A stretch of 64,000 bases of DNA from Clostridia bacterium (GTDB lineage: Bacteria; Bacillota; Clostridia; Oscillospirales; Acutalibacteraceae), in assembly GCA_017618135.1 (NCBI GenBank), contig JAFZUV010000018.1, positions 186,001 to 250,000 of the forward strand, in the 5' to 3' direction. Shown here in pieces: positions 9,120 to 18,507 of the stretch. Within the stretch, counting starts at the first letter, position 1, and every line of letters begins with the position of its first letter. The notes beneath the pieces are model-generated. The model was not told where the DNA came from. It saw nothing but the letters and a program-made list of their open reading frames with translations, and made no database searches. Position numbers and translations under genes: made by a program.

Positions 9120-10093
9120 CCAAAGATATTGTTTTGGAGGGGTCTTCGAGTGTTTACGAAATGACAGATTTGCTAGGCAGTTACAGCAGCATTGAAGGCT
9201 GGTTTTGCGATAACTTAATAGTGGAAAATGTTGAGAAGTATAAAACAGTAAGCAACCCCGATTATCTCATAAGAAGATTTAAAAACGGCGAAAAACGTGC
9301 GTCAGTGTCATTCTCCGCAAAAACAGCATCGGGCAATATTCAACCTTTTAAAACGGTTTTTTATCTGTATGAGGACAATATATCCAGCGATATTTTTACC
9401 TTCTGCGTTATTTACGACCTTACGGAACAACAAAGGAAGGAAAAGGAATTGCGGGATTTGGAAAATAAACTTCAGATCAGTCGTATCAGTAATTTTACAA
9501 GTCAGATGCAACCGCACTTCCTCTACAATGCACTTGGTTCAATTCAGGAAATTATTCTTGAAAATCCTAAGTATGCTCACGATTTGATTAGTGATTTTAC
9601 AATTCATTTGCGAAGTTGTATTCGCGCAATGTCAACTGATTATCCGATACCTTTTGAAGAAGAGCTTAAAAATATCAAAGCGTATATAAACATTGAAAAG
9701 ATGCGTTTCGGCGAAAAACTTAAGGTTAAGTATGAGATAGAAACATCGGATTTTTTAATTATTCCTTTAAGCATACAGCCCCTGGTAGAAAACGCTATCA
9801 GACATGGTATTTATAAACGAGGTACTGTAGGCGGCACGGTTGTTATCAGAACAAAAGAAAGAAAAAACGGTTGGATTGTTGAAGTAGAAGACGATGGAGT
9901 CGGGTTTGATTCGAAAGCGTTTTTGCATGAGATTGAATCCGGTCACTGTGACTCAACCGGTATAAAAAACATAATATTCCGTTTTGAAAAAGTGATGAAT
10001 GCCAAGGTGGCTATTAAAAGTGTTTTGAATTGCGGCACAAGAGTCACAGTAACGATTCCAAAGGGAGAAAAAGATGAGAGCAATTATAGTTGA
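9116..10093 (+). CDS. Sensor histidine kinase, LytS-type catalytic part (downstream half of the split gene)
   Basis: A 325-residue frame that opens at a TTG with no ribosome site, consistent with being the rear half of the gene that begins at 8592. It holds a second PAS-like region (about 1-105), a linker helix, the His_kinase phosphoacceptor box QMQPHFLYNAL with His134, and a HATPase domain with the N-box PLVENAIRHGI and the G-box DDGVGFD. This is the LytS/YehU class of kinases, which usually pair with LytTR or other response regulators. No transmembrane segments are visible in either half, so the sensor is cytoplasmic. It overlaps the response regulator start by 20 bases. Confidence 0.82.
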   Translation: MTKDIVLEGSSSVYEMTDLLGSYSSIEGWFCDNLIVENVEKYKTVSNPDYLIRRFKNGEKRASVSFSAKTASGNIQPFKTVFYLYEDNISSDIFTFCVIYDLTEQQRKEKELRDLENKLQISRISNFTSQMQPHFLYNALGSIQEIILENPKYAHDLISDFTIHLRSCIRAMSTDYPIPFEEELKNIKAYINIEKMRFGEKLKVKYEIETSDFLIIPLSIQPLVENAIRHGIYKRGTVGGTVVIRTKERKNGWIVEVEDDGVGFDSKAFLHEIESGHCDSTGIKNIIFRFEKVMNAKVAIKSVLNCGTRVTVTIPKGEKDESNYS

Positions 10094-10862
10094 CGATGAA
10101 GTATTGATGCTAAAAAGGTTTGTTCGTATGAGCGCAAACATACCTGCTCTTAACATAGTGGGCTCGTTTGAAAGTCCGTTTGAAGCGTTTAAGTTCGCAC
10201 AAGAGAATCCTGTAGATATTGCTTTTCTTGATGTTGAAATGCCGCAAATTAGCGGAATTGAACTTGCAAAGCAGTTACGCCAAGTTCGTAAGGATATATT
10301 GATTGTTTTCGTTTCGGCTTACGATCAATATGTTTGGGAATCTAATCAAATCGGCGGCGATTATTATTTAATGAAACCATACGATGAAAAAATGCTTAAT
10401 CTTGCCATGGAAAGAATAAACTTGATTGCCCGTCGACAGGAAAAAACGCTGTATATTCGCACTTTCGGTCGTTTTCTTGTTCTTCGCAACGGAGAGCCGA
10501 TTTCTCTTTCAGGTAAAGCAAAGGAAATATTGGCACTTGTAGTTACAAAGGGTGGAAAGGAAATAAGCAACGGTGAGATTTATTATACGATCTGGGAAGA
10601 TCGTCCTTGCGATAATGCCAGTATGAATGTTTTTTATAATGCCTTAAGGCGTTTAAAGAAGGCTTTAAAAAAGGAAAACATTGAAAATCTGTTAATTTCT
10701 ACTCGCCACGGACAAATGGTCGATATAAATCTTTTTGATTGTGATTATTATGAATGGAAGAAAAAAAACACAAATTCAAAAAATGCCTTTGAGGGAGAGT
10801 TTTTATCAGAATACTCGTGGGGAGAATATATTCTGGCAAGTATGTTGAATGAGGAATACTGA
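10074..10862 (+). CDS. Response regulator with OmpR/SARP-like winged-helix output domain
   Basis: A 262-residue regulator. The receiver domain occupies about 1-118, with acidic pocket Asp7-Asp8, phosphoacceptor Asp53 (FLDVEMP), Ser81 and Lys101 (MKPYD). The output half begins YIRTFGRFLVLRNGEPISLSGKAKEILAL, which is the Trans_reg_C winged helix as found in SARP-type regulators. The C-terminal remainder (about 225-262) is too short for a full BTAD domain. It is the partner of the upstream LytS-like kinase. Its position directly behind the pilus genes makes pilus expression a plausible target, which is inference. An intrinsic terminator follows. Confidence 0.85.
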   Translation: MRAIIVDDEVLMLKRFVRMSANIPALNIVGSFESPFEAFKFAQENPVDIAFLDVEMPQISGIELAKQLRQVRKDILIVFVSAYDQYVWESNQIGGDYYLMKPYDEKMLNLAMERINLIARRQEKTLYIRTFGRFLVLRNGEPISLSGKAKEILALVVTKGGKEISNGEIYYTIWEDRPCDNASMNVFYNALRRLKKALKKENIENLLISTRHGQMVDINLFDCDYYEWKKKNTNSKNAFEGEFLSEYSWGEYILASMLNEEY

Positions 10863-10934
10863 TTTTTTGAGGAACTCATGATTCAGGGGTTAGATAAGGG
10901 CAATAAATCAGAGAATTGTTGAATGCTATATTGT

Positions 10935-10961
10935 GCGGCGGAAAATTCCGCCGCTTTTTTT
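10935..10961 (+). terminator. Intrinsic terminator after the two-component genes
   Basis: GCGGCGGAA (10935-10943) pairs with TTCCGCCGC (10946-10954), allowing a small loop, and is followed by TTTTTTT. It closes the pilus/two-component region before uvrB. Confidence 0.8.
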
Positions 10962-10971
10962 ATTGCGCTCA

Positions 10972-11000
10972 TTTACTTTATAGAGCTTTTGTGGTAAACT
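10972..11000 (+). promoter_or_regulatory. Probable uvrB promoter
   Basis: TTTACT (10972-10977), 17 bases, TAAACT (10995-11000), 28 bases upstream of the uvrB start. No SOS box of the clostridial LexA type was evident beside it. Confidence 0.5.
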
Positions 11001-11028
11001 AATATCATATCGGCAAAGGAGGCCGCTT

Positions 11029-12987
11029 ATGGACAAGTTTATACTGCACTCAAATTACAAACCAACGGGCGACCAGCCGGAGGCAATAGATAAGTTGGTT
11101 AAAGGTCTCGAAAACGGCGACAGGGAGCAGGTTCTCTTAGGTGTCACCGGTTCGGGAAAAACTTTTACAATGGCAAATATAATCGAGCGTGTCAACCGCC
11201 CGACGCTGGTGCTCGCCCACAACAAAACCCTCGCCGCACAACTTTGTAGCGAGTTCAGAGAATTCTTCCCCGAAAATGCGGTTGAGTATTTTGTTTCCTA
11301 CTATGACTATTATCAGCCCGAGGCGTATATACCGGGTACAGATACCTATATTGAAAAAGATTCGGCTATAAACGATGAAATAGACAAACTTCGACATAGT
11401 GCGACATGTGCGTTGTCAGAGCGGCGAGATGTTATAATCGTGGCGTCGGTTTCCTGCATATACTCGCTCGGCAACCCGATTGATTACCGTAATATGGTGA
11501 TTTCTCTGCGTACGGGAATGGAGAAAGGCCGCGATGAAATAATAAGAAAACTTGTAGATTTGCAGTATGAGCGCAATGATATAAACTTTGTTCGCAACAA
11601 GTTTCGTGTGCGCGGCGATACGGTTGAGGTTTATCCGGCCTACTCTTATGAAAACGCTATACGAATAGAGTTTTTCGGCGATGAGGTTGAGCGGATAAGT
11701 GAAATTAATGTAGTAACGGGTGAAGTAAAACAGTTTTTAAGTCATACGGCTATTTATCCGGCGTCGCACTATATTGTTCCGCACGATAAGCTCGAAGGGG
11801 CGCTCAGTGAGATAAAAGAGGAAATGGAAGAAAGGGTAAAGGAATTTACCGACAGCGGCAAGCTCATAGAGGCTCAGCGCATCCGTCAGCGCACCGAATA
11901 TGATATTGAAATGCTCAGGGAAATCGGCACCTGCAAGGGCGTTGAAAACTATTCACGAGTGCTTTCCCGCCGCAAGCCGGGCTCAACGCCGTTTACGCTT
12001 CTTGACTATTTCCCCGATGATTTTGTGCTGTTTGTTGATGAATCGCATGTAACGCTGCCGCAGGTGCGCGGTATGTACGGAGGTGACAAAGGCAGAAAGG
12101 ACAACCTAATCGAGTACGGCTTTCGTTTGCCTTCGGCCTATGATAACAGACCTCTTAATTTTAATGAGTTTTACAATCATATCAATCAGGCGATATTCGT
12201 TTCCGCTACGCCCGGTGACTTTGAGCGTGAGCATGCCGCGCGGATAGTGGAGCAGGTTATCCGCCCGACAGGGCTTTTAGACCCGATGATAACAGTTAAA
12301 CCGAGTGACGGTCAGATTGATGACCTTGTTTCCGAAATAAACATTCGCGCCGGGAAGGGAGAGCGTGTGCTTGTTACAACTCTAACCAAAAAAATGGCGG
12401 AGGATTTAACGGAATATCTTGAAAACCTTGATGTTAAGGTGCGCTATATGCACTACGATATTGACACCATCGAGCGTATGGAAATTATCCGTGATTTGAG
12501 GCTCGGCGAATTTGATGTCCTTGTCGGCATTAACCTGCTTCGTGAGGGACTCGATATACCAGAGGTGTCGCTGGTCGCCATTCTTGACGCCGATAAGGAG
12601 GGCTTTTTACGCAGTGCTACCTCACTTATTCAAACGGTAGGGCGCGCTGCCAGAAATGCAAACGGCACTGTTATTATGTATGCGGACAGCGTAACGCCCT
12701 CTATGGAATACGCAATAACCGAGACCAACCGCCGCCGTGAAATACAGCAAAAGTATAACGAGGCGCACGACATTACGCCGGAAACGATTATAAAGGGTGT
12801 CCGTGACATAATAGAGATAGGGCAGAAAGCAGAAACGCAAAAGCCGGATAACAAGCTATCCCGCGCCGAAAGGCAGGCGCTTATCAAACGGCTCACTTCC
12901 GAAATGCATCAGGCGGCAAAGATATTAGAATTTGAACACGCCGCCTATTTGCGTGACAGAATAAATAAACTCAGAGGCGGTAAATAG
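11029..12987 (+). CDS. uvrB: UvrABC system protein B, excision-repair helicase
   Basis: A 652-residue protein, the usual length for UvrB. It verifies DNA damage handed over by UvrA and recruits UvrC. Walker A GVTGSGKT lies at 38-45. The damage-probing beta-hairpin [12 protein letters not shown] is at 91-102. The DEAD-like Walker B LFVDESH is near 335, and the helicase motif VGRAARN is followed by the C-terminal UVR coiled coil [20 protein letters not shown] (about 622-642) that binds UvrC. The start ATG has a strong AAAGGAGG site. uvrA follows about 1.1 kb downstream, separated by a small regulator/membrane-protein pair. Confidence 0.98.
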   Translation: MDKFILHSNYKPTGDQPEAIDKLVKGLENGDREQVLLGVTGSGKTFTMANIIERVNRPTLVLAHNKTLAAQLCSEFREFFPENAVEYFVSYYDYYQPEAYIPGTDTYIEKDSAINDEIDKLRHSATCALSERRDVIIVASVSCIYSLGNPIDYRNMVISLRTGMEKGRDEIIRKLVDLQYERNDINFVRNKFRVRGDTVEVYPAYSYENAIRIEFFGDEVERISEINVVTGEVKQFLSHTAIYPASHYIVPHDKLEGALSEIKEEMEERVKEFTDSGKLIEAQRIRQRTEYDIEMLREIGTCKGVENYSRVLSRRKPGSTPFTLLDYFPDDFVLFVDESHVTLPQVRGMYGGDKGRKDNLIEYGFRLPSAYDNRPLNFNEFYNHINQAIFVSATPGDFEREHAARIVEQVIRPTGLLDPMITVKPSDGQIDDLVSEINIRAGKGERVLVTTLTKKMAEDLTEYLENLDVKVRYMHYDIDTIERMEIIRDLRLGEFDVLVGINLLREGLDIPEVSLVAILDADKEGFLRSATSLIQTVGRAARNANGTVIMYADSVTPSMEYAITETNRRREIQQKYNEAHDITPETIIKGVRDIIEIGQKAETQKPDNKLSRAERQALIKRLTSEMHQAAKILEFEHAAYLRDRINKLRGGK

Positions 12988-13040
12988 TAGAGGCAGTATG
13001 GTATATTGAGAATAATCCGAAAAATTGGGTATTAATAAAT

Positions 13041-13077
13041 AAACAGTCCCAAGCCGAGTAAGGTTTGGGACTGTTTA
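13041..13077. terminator. Bidirectional terminator between uvrB and the XRE gene
   Basis: AAACAGTCCCAA (13041-13052) and TTGGGACTGTTT (13065-13076) form a 12-bp perfect stem. The structure runs into the stop codon of the convergent XRE gene and serves both directions. Confidence 0.75.
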
Positions 13078-13281
13078 TTTCATCATGTCAGGGTTATCGG
13101 TTCGTTCTAAAAGATAGTCTAAAGACACATTGAAGTAATCGGCAAATTTAATTAGTGTAGAATAATCCGCTTCCCGCTCTCCACACTCATAACGGCTTAT
13201 GCTGTTTTGGTTCATATTTAAGTCCATAGCCAATTTCAGTTGTGAAATACCGCGACTTTTTCTTATTTCTTTAAGCCTCAT
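13075..13281 (-). CDS. XRE-family (Cro/CI-like) DNA-binding regulator
   Basis: A 68-residue protein that is nearly all helix-turn-helix: ISQLKLAMDLNMNQNSISRYE is the HTH core, and the tail FNVSLDYLLERTDNP is typical of SinR/Xre-like stand-alone repressors. I chose the ATG at 13281 because GAGGTG lies five bases upstream; an alternative TTG start at 13299 would add six residues. It is divergent from the membrane protein at 13362. Two copies of a 17-bp palindrome sit between the genes, over the promoter of the neighbour. It is therefore most likely the repressor of that pair. Confidence 0.85.
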   Translation of the reverse strand: MRLKEIRKSRGISQLKLAMDLNMNQNSISRYECGEREADYSTLIKFADYFNVSLDYLLERTDNPDMMK

Positions 13282-13292
13282 AAATTCACCTC

Positions 13293-13321
13293 TTGACAAT
13301 ATTATCCCACAATGGTATACT
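13293..13321 (+). promoter_or_regulatory. Consensus sigma-A promoter of the FxLYD membrane-protein gene
   Basis: TTGACA (13293-13298), 17 bases, TATACT (13316-13321), almost perfect consensus. The -10 box lies in the first operator, so bound repressor would exclude RNA polymerase. Confidence 0.8.
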
Positions 13322-13343
13322 CTTAATATCCCATTTTGGTATA
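13303..13343. promoter_or_regulatory. Twin operators (TATCCCA-N3-TGGTATA) for the XRE regulator
   Basis: Site 1 is TATCCCACAATGGTATA (13303-13319) and site 2 is TATCCCATTTTGGTATA (13327-13343). Both have identical half-sites, each a palindrome with one asymmetric base, and their centres are 24 bp apart. Site 1 covers the -10 element and site 2 the expected transcription start. Binding by the adjacent XRE protein is inferred from position and dyad symmetry. Confidence 0.65.
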
Positions 13344-13361
13344 TTTAAAGGAGAGATGATT

Positions 13362-13970
13362 ATGAGTGAAGTGAAAAAGTCAGGATTTGCAACAGCAGGT
13401 TTAGTTGTAGGAATAGTAGGGATAAGCCTTTCATTTATCCCGGTAGTGAATAACGCGGCGTTTGTTTTAGGAGTTTTGGCGGTTGTTTTTTCAATGGTTG
13501 CCTTTGTGAAAAAAGCTTCAATAGGCAAGAGCGTTGCCGCCGTTATTCTTGGCATATTGGCAATAATAATCACTATCGTTATGCAGAATGCGTTTGTCAA
13601 AGCGGTTGATGATGCGGTTGACAATATCTCCAGTAGTTTGGATAATATGACCGGTGATAATACCGACGAGATTATGGATAAGTATTTAGAGGTAACATTC
13701 GGTGAGTTTGAGGTTAAAAAAGATACATTTTTAACAGAAACACAATTGACCGTGAAAATTAAGAATAAATCAAACGAAAATAAGTCTTTTAGCGTGGGCG
13801 TTGAGGCGGTGGATGAGAACGGCACGAGAATTGAAACCGATACAGTGTATGTCGACAGTCTCGGTGCAGGACAAACACAAAGTGAAAATATGTTTACACT
13901 GCTTACAGAGGAAAAAAGAGAAAAGCTCAAAAATGCTGAATTTAGGGTTTATGAAGCTTCTATGTATTAA
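13362..13970 (+). CDS. DUF4190-like membrane protein with C-terminal FxLYD-type domain
   Basis: A 202-residue protein. The start is the ATG at 13362, preceded by AAAGGAGAG; the frame continues upstream without support. Two membrane segments lie at about 7-30 (GFATAGLVVGIVGISLSFIP) and 34-75, followed by an outward domain. That domain (about 108-202) has the strand pattern VTFGEFEVKKDTFLTETQLTVKIKNKS of FxLYD-type immunoglobulin-like modules, common in stress-induced clostridial envelope proteins. The gene is under a strong promoter covered by two operators and faces an XRE repressor. The pair behaves like a self-contained switch lying between uvrB and uvrA. Function is unknown. Confidence 0.75.
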   Translation: MSEVKKSGFATAGLVVGIVGISLSFIPVVNNAAFVLGVLAVVFSMVAFVKKASIGKSVAAVILGILAIIITIVMQNAFVKAVDDAVDNISSSLDNMTGDNTDEIMDKYLEVTFGEFEVKKDTFLTETQLTVKIKNKSNENKSFSVGVEAVDENGTRIETDTVYVDSLGAGQTQSENMFTLLTEEKREKLKNAEFRVYEASMY

Positions 13971-13990
13971 AACAATCCCCATATTGTTTG

Positions 13991-14020
13991 CGGCTCGCCG
14001 AAAGGCGGGTCGTTTTCTTT
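13991..14020 (+). terminator. Intrinsic terminator with GAAA tetraloop
   Basis: CGGCTCGCC (13991-13999) pairs with GGCGGGTCG (14004-14012) through two G-U pairs around a GAAA loop, followed by TTTTCTTT. Confidence 0.7.
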
Positions 14021-14044
14021 ATAAATTATTTACATTTGCCCGTA

Positions 14045-14073
14045 TTTACAAATTATAATTTTTCGGTTAAAAT
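14045..14073 (+). promoter_or_regulatory. Probable uvrA promoter
   Basis: TTTACA (14045-14050), 17 bases, TAAAAT (14068-14073), about 33 bases before the uvrA ATG. Confidence 0.5.
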
Positions 14074-14105
14074 AGTATAGTAATTATTATTCGTGGGTGA
14101 AGTGG

Positions 14106-16946
14106 ATGAGCAAGGATAAAATAGTAGTTAAAGGCGCTAATGAGCATAATCTTAAAAATATAGATGTTGAGATACCCCGTGATAAACTTGTGGTATTTAC
14201 AGGTCTTTCGGGAAGTGGCAAATCGTCGCTGGCTTTTGATACTATTTATGCGGAAGGGCAGCGTCGATATGTTGAGTCGCTTTCAAGTTACGCCCGGCAG
14301 TTTTTAGGGCAAATGGAAAAGCCTGATGTAGAGACTATTGAGGGGCTTTCTCCTGCCATCTCAATAGACCAGAAAACCACATCAAAAAACCCGCGCTCAA
14401 CCGTAGGAACAGTTACTGAAATATACGATTATTTAAGACTTTTATATGCACGCGTGGGCGTGCCGCACTGTCCTGTTTGCGGAAAAGAGATTTCGAGTCA
14501 GACTACCGACCAAATCGTAGATGCCGTTATGAAACTTGATGACGGCACTAAAATACAGGTGTTGGCTCCGGTTGTAAAAAACCGCAAAGGTGAGCATAGT
14601 AAAGAGCTTGAAAGTGCGAGAAAATCCGGCTATGTCCGCGTTAGGATAGACGGTAATATTTATGACCTTTCGGAAGAAATTAAACTTGATAAAAACAAGA
14701 AACACCATATAGATGTAGTAGTTGACCGCCTTGTAATTAAGCCGGAAATACACTCAAGGCTTAGCGACAGTATTGAAACCGCAGTATCGCTTTCCGGAGG
14801 TCTTGCGGCGGTGGATGTAATAGGCGGAGAGGAGTTGCAGTTTTCCGAGAGTTACGCCTGCGAGGAGCACGGTATAAGCATACCTAAACTCACGCCTACA
14901 ATGTTTTCTTTTAACAGTCCTATGGGTGCTTGCCCTACCTGTACCGGTATCGGCGTTTTTATGAAGGTTGACCCGAGGCTTATTATAAACGATGAAAATA
15001 AATCTTTAATTGACGGCTGTATCCGCGCGTCGGGCTGGGGAGTAAACTCGTGGTATAACCCCGATTCGGGCGCCATTGCCGAGATGTATTATAAAGGTGT
15101 TGCGGACAAGTTCGGTTTTGATATAAATACACCCTGGAAAGACCTGTCCGATGAAGCCCGAAACGCCGTTTTATACGGAACCGGCGAAGAAAAACTTGAG
15201 CTCCACAGGACTACCGTTTTCGGTTCAGGCACATATCGGGCACCGTTTGAGGGCGTAGTTAACAATCTGCAAAGAAGGTATGAAAGCACAAAAAGCGATT
15301 ATTCAAGGGCTGAAATCGAAAGCTATATGACCGAAAGCGATTGTCCGGACTGTCACGGCGCAAGGCTAAAGCCGGAGTATTTGGCTGTAACGGTAGGCGG
15401 CAAGAATATAAAAGAGTTTTCGGATATGTCCATAAGCGAAGCGTTGGCGTTTATGAATGGGCTTTCTTTTTCAAAAATGGACGAGATGATTGCAAAACCG
15501 ATTATAAAAGAGTTAAATGGACGCCTTAGATTTTTAGAGAGTGTGGGACTTGAGTATTTGTCGCTTTCCCGCTCAGCAGGTACGCTATCGGGCGGCGAGG
15601 CGCAGAGAATAAGGCTTGCAACGCAGATAGGCTCGGCACTTTGCGGCGTTCTGTATATATTAGACGAGCCGAGTATAGGGCTTCACCAGCGCGATAATGA
15701 GCGGCTTCTATCCACTCTTAAGGGCCTGCGCGACCTCGGCAATACACTTATTGTGGTTGAGCACGATGAGGATACCATGCGCACTGCCGATTATATCGTG
15801 GATATAGGGCCGGGCGCCGGAATACACGGTGGCGAGGTGGTGTTTACCGGCACGCCTGAGGAATTGTGCAAATGCGAAAAATCCATAACGGCTGATTATC
15901 TTACAGGTAAAAAGAAAATACCCGTGCCGAAAGAGAGAAGAGAAGGTAACGGTAAAACGCTTACGGTAACCGGCGCGGCTGAAAACAACCTTAAAAATTT
16001 AACTGTAAAACTGCCTCTTGGCAAGTTTATATGTATTACCGGCGTTTCAGGCAGCGGAAAATCATCGCTGGTTAACGATATTATTTATAAGGCTTTGGCT
16101 AATAAACTTAACCGTGCAAAGACCATACCGGGAAAGTATAAGGCTATCGAAGGCGCTCAAAACCTTGATAAAGTGATAAATATCGACCAGTCTCCGATAG
16201 GCAGAACTCCGCGAAGCAATCCTGCCACTTACACCGGGGTTTTCAGTGACATACGCGAGCTTTTCGCAAGCACTAAGGACGCTAAAGCAAAAGGATATTC
16301 CGCGGGCAGATTTTCCTTTAATGTTAAAGGCGGCAGGTGCGAATCTTGCCAGGGTGACGGTATAATAAAGATTGAAATGCACTTTTTGCCCGATATATAT
16401 GTACCCTGCGAGATCTGCGGCGGAACAAGGTATAACCGTGAAACTCTCGCGGTTCAGTACAAAGGCAAAAATATTTATGATGTGCTTGAAATGACGGTTG
16501 AAGAGGGTATGCACTTTTTTGAGAGTCATCCTAAAATCCACCGTAAGCTTAAAACGCTGTATGAAGTAGGACTTGGTTATATTAAGATAGGTCAGCCGGC
16601 TACTACTCTTTCAGGCGGCGAGGCTCAGCGCGTAAAGCTTGCTACCGAGCTTTCCAAAAAATCGACCGGTAAGACCATTTATATTCTTGATGAGCCTACC
16701 ACGGGGCTTCACACCGCCGATGTTCACAGACTTGTTGAGGTATTAGAGCGTCTTGTAGATACCGGAAACACCGTACTTGTAATCGAGCACAATCTTGATG
16801 TTATCAAGGTTGCCGACCATATTATTGATTTAGGTCCCGAAGGGGGAAACAGGGGCGGTACCATAGTTTGCGAGGGTACTCCCGAGCAAATATGTGATTG
16901 CAAGAGTTCACACACCGGCAACTTTCTTAAAAAACTACTTCTGTAG
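14106..16946 (+). CDS. uvrA: UvrABC system protein A, excision-repair ATPase
   Basis: A 946-residue protein with the tandem ABC architecture of UvrA, which scans DNA for lesions as a dimer and loads UvrB. The first Walker [10 protein letters not shown] lies near 30-38 and the second GVSGSGKSS near 646. Two ABC signatures LSGGEAQR are present. Zinc-binding pairs appear as CPVC (about 120), CPDC..., CESC...CEIC (after residue 740). The glycine-rich helices and the damage-binding insertion are intact. I prefer the ATG at 14106; a GTG nine bases upstream is also in frame. The gene is monocistronic by appearance and is followed by heptameric repeats. Confidence 0.97.
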   Translation: MSKDKIVVKGANEHNLKNIDVEIPRDKLVVFTGLSGSGKSSLAFDTIYAEGQRRYVESLSSYARQFLGQMEKPDVETIEGLSPAISIDQKTTSKNPRSTVGTVTEIYDYLRLLYARVGVPHCPVCGKEISSQTTDQIVDAVMKLDDGTKIQVLAPVVKNRKGEHSKELESARKSGYVRVRIDGNIYDLSEEIKLDKNKKHHIDVVVDRLVIKPEIHSRLSDSIETAVSLSGGLAAVDVIGGEELQFSESYACEEHGISIPKLTPTMFSFNSPMGACPTCTGIGVFMKVDPRLIINDENKSLIDGCIRASGWGVNSWYNPDSGAIAEMYYKGVADKFGFDINTPWKDLSDEARNAVLYGTGEEKLELHRTTVFGSGTYRAPFEGVVNNLQRRYESTKSDYSRAEIESYMTESDCPDCHGARLKPEYLAVTVGGKNIKEFSDMSISEALAFMNGLSFSKMDEMIAKPIIKELNGRLRFLESVGLEYLSLSRSAGTLSGGEAQRIRLATQIGSALCGVLYILDEPSIGLHQRDNERLLSTLKGLRDLGNTLIVVEHDEDTMRTADYIVDIGPGAGIHGGEVVFTGTPEELCKCEKSITADYLTGKKKIPVPKERREGNGKTLTVTGAAENNLKNLTVKLPLGKFICITGVSGSGKSSLVNDIIYKALANKLNRAKTIPGKYKAIEGAQNLDKVINIDQSPIGRTPRSNPATYTGVFSDIRELFASTKDAKAKGYSAGRFSFNVKGGRCESCQGDGIIKIEMHFLPDIYVPCEICGGTRYNRETLAVQYKGKNIYDVLEMTVEEGMHFFESHPKIHRKLKTLYEVGLGYIKIGQPATTLSGGEAQRVKLATELSKKSTGKTIYILDEPTTGLHTADVHRLVEVLERLVDTGNTVLVIEHNLDVIKVADHIIDLGPEGGNRGGTIVCEGTPEQICDCKSSHTGNFLKKLLL

Positions 16947-16953
16947 AGACCGG

Positions 16954-17000
16954 CAGATAACATATATCTGATATCTGAAATCTGTCATCTGCAATCTGTA
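16954..17000. repeat. Heptameric NNATCTG repeat, copy A
   Basis: Five perfect consecutive heptads NNATCTG occupy 16964-16998 (at, at, aa, tc, ca as variable pairs), preceded by a single CAGATAA. The same unit recurs behind groEL (inverted) and before rpsL. Confidence 0.75.
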
Positions 17001-17073
17001 TAATTTACACATTATTCACCATTTTTCGCGTATTTGATATTAGAATACAATAAAAAGCGGGAAGGGTGAGGGT

Positions 17074-17901
17074 GTGTTCGGCTATATCCGTGCTGATAAA
17101 GCAGAGCTTAAAATGCGTGAATATGAAGTTTACCGCGGCGTTTATTGCTCACTTTGCCGCAGGCTCGGCAAAAGCTACGGTCTCTTGTCCCGCCTCACTT
17201 TAAGCTATGATTTTACCTTTTTAGCTCTGCTTGATATTTCGCTTAGAGAAGGTTGCACTGCATTTAAGTCGGGCAGATGTGTTTTTAACCCAGCAAAAAA
17301 ATGTAATTATCTTAAGAACACCGAACAGCTTGATTTTTCCGCCGCCGCGGCTACTGTAATGCTTTATTATAAAATTTTGGACGATATTAAAGACGAAAAG
17401 GGTTTTAAAAAGCTTTTTGCGATACTTGTTAAACCGATATTTTCGCGCGCTCACAAAAAAGCGGCTTTGAGGTTTGCGGAAATTGAAAAGTATGTGAGCG
17501 GGTATATCGAGAGTCAAAACGCAGTGGAGGATGAAAACTGTAAGAGCGTTGACGGGGCGGCGGAGCCTACCGCCGCGGTTATGGCAAATACTTTTTCGCT
17601 CTTAACTGATAATGAAGGACAAAAAAGGGCGCTATACCGGCTCGGTTATTGCCTCGGCAGGTATATATATCTGCTTGACGCCGCCTGCGATTATCAAAAA
17701 GATTTAAAATCAGGCTCATATAATGTTTTAAGAAATATTGACGGCGATATTAAAGATTATGTATCGAAACAGCTTTACCTTTGTATCAATGAAGCGGCAA
17801 AAGCGTTTGAGCTTTTAGATATTAAAAAACATAAATCGGTTTTAGGAAATGTAATATACCAAGGACTTGAACAAACCTTTAAAAAGGAGTTAGACAAATG
17901 A
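17074..17901 (+). CDS. DUF5685-family protein
   Basis: A 275-residue protein beginning [29 protein letters not shown], the signature start of DUF5685, found beside DnaJ-like genes in many clostridia. The start is a GTG with GGGAAGGG nearby. Cysteines are concentrated in the first third (CSLC; then a pair near 68 and 73), which suggests a metal or Fe-S site. The C-terminal half is helical and resembles prenyltransferase/phytoene synthase-like helical bundles ([16 protein letters not shown]), but that is weak. It overlaps the next gene by four bases (ATGA), so the two are translationally coupled. The function is not known; a link with the DnaJ-like partner is inferred from coupling. Confidence 0.7.
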   Translation: MFGYIRADKAELKMREYEVYRGVYCSLCRRLGKSYGLLSRLTLSYDFTFLALLDISLREGCTAFKSGRCVFNPAKKCNYLKNTEQLDFSAAAATVMLYYKILDDIKDEKGFKKLFAILVKPIFSRAHKKAALRFAEIEKYVSGYIESQNAVEDENCKSVDGAAEPTAAVMANTFSLLTDNEGQKRALYRLGYCLGRYIYLLDAACDYQKDLKSGSYNVLRNIDGDIKDYVSKQLYLCINEAAKAFELLDIKKHKSVLGNVIYQGLEQTFKKELDK

Positions 17902-18506
17902 ACGACCCTTATGTAGTTTTAGGCGTATCCAAAAATGCTACTGATGAGGAAATAAAGCGCGCTTATAAGGAGCTTGCTCGAAAATATCATCCTGATAATT
18001 ACGCCGATAATCCGCTTTCCGATTTGGCGGCGGATAAGATGAAGGAGATAAACGAGGCGTATGACGCTATAATAAACAGCCGCCGCGGTTCTTCTTCCGG
18101 CAGTAAGGGCGGCGGATATAACGCTAATGCAAAATCGTCTTTTCCCGAGGTGCGAAGCCTTATAAACTCCGGCAGGCTCGAACAGGCACAGGAGGTGCTT
18201 GACGGAGTACCGCCAGCCTCAAGAAATGCCGAATGGTATTTCCTTAACGGTACTGTTCTTTACCGGCGCGGTTGGTTCGACGAGGCGCTTACAAGCTTTG
18301 TGCGTGCCGCGCAAATGGAGCCGGAAAATCCCGAGTATCAATCGGCAATGAACAGAGCAAGGCGGCAGTCTGGTAGGGTAAACAGTAATCCTTACGGCTA
18401 TTACGGCGGCGGAAACGATTGCAGTGCCTGTGATGTTTGTCAAGGTCTTATTTGTGCCGACTGTTGCTGTGAATGTATGGGCGGCGACCTCATACGCTGT
18501 TGTTAG
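17898..18506 (+). CDS. DnaJ-domain protein with TPR-like linker and Cys-rich tail
   Basis: A 202-residue protein. The J-domain is complete at about 1-62, with the Hsp70-stimulating HPD at 31-33. A short Gly/Ser linker leads into a helical repeat region (about 84-155) of TPR character ([24 protein letters not shown]). The last 30 residues carry nine cysteines ([17 protein letters not shown]), which could bind zinc or be lipidated. This architecture differs from DnaJ itself, which has an internal zinc-finger domain, so it is a specialised co-chaperone. It is coupled to the DUF5685 gene upstream and sits one base before a membrane-protein gene downstream. Confidence 0.82.
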   Translation: MNDPYVVLGVSKNATDEEIKRAYKELARKYHPDNYADNPLSDLAADKMKEINEAYDAIINSRRGSSSGSKGGGYNANAKSSFPEVRSLINSGRLEQAQEVLDGVPPASRNAEWYFLNGTVLYRRGWFDEALTSFVRAAQMEPENPEYQSAMNRARRQSGRVNSNPYGYYGGGNDCSACDVCQGLICADCCCECMGGDLIRCC

Positions 18507-18507
18507 T

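Noticed and set aside
13286-13930. A long (214-residue) minus-strand frame opposite the FxLYD gene
   Set aside because: Its protein is a Thr/Ser/Ile-rich shadow typical of antisense frames, and it would cover the XRE operators and promoter.
16062-16541. A 159-residue minus-strand frame inside uvrA
   Set aside because: It lies wholly opposite the conserved second ABC domain of UvrA and has no recognisable motif.
16954-17000. CRISPR array suspected from regular ATCTG spacing
   Set aside because: The unit is seven bases with no spacers and no cas genes near.
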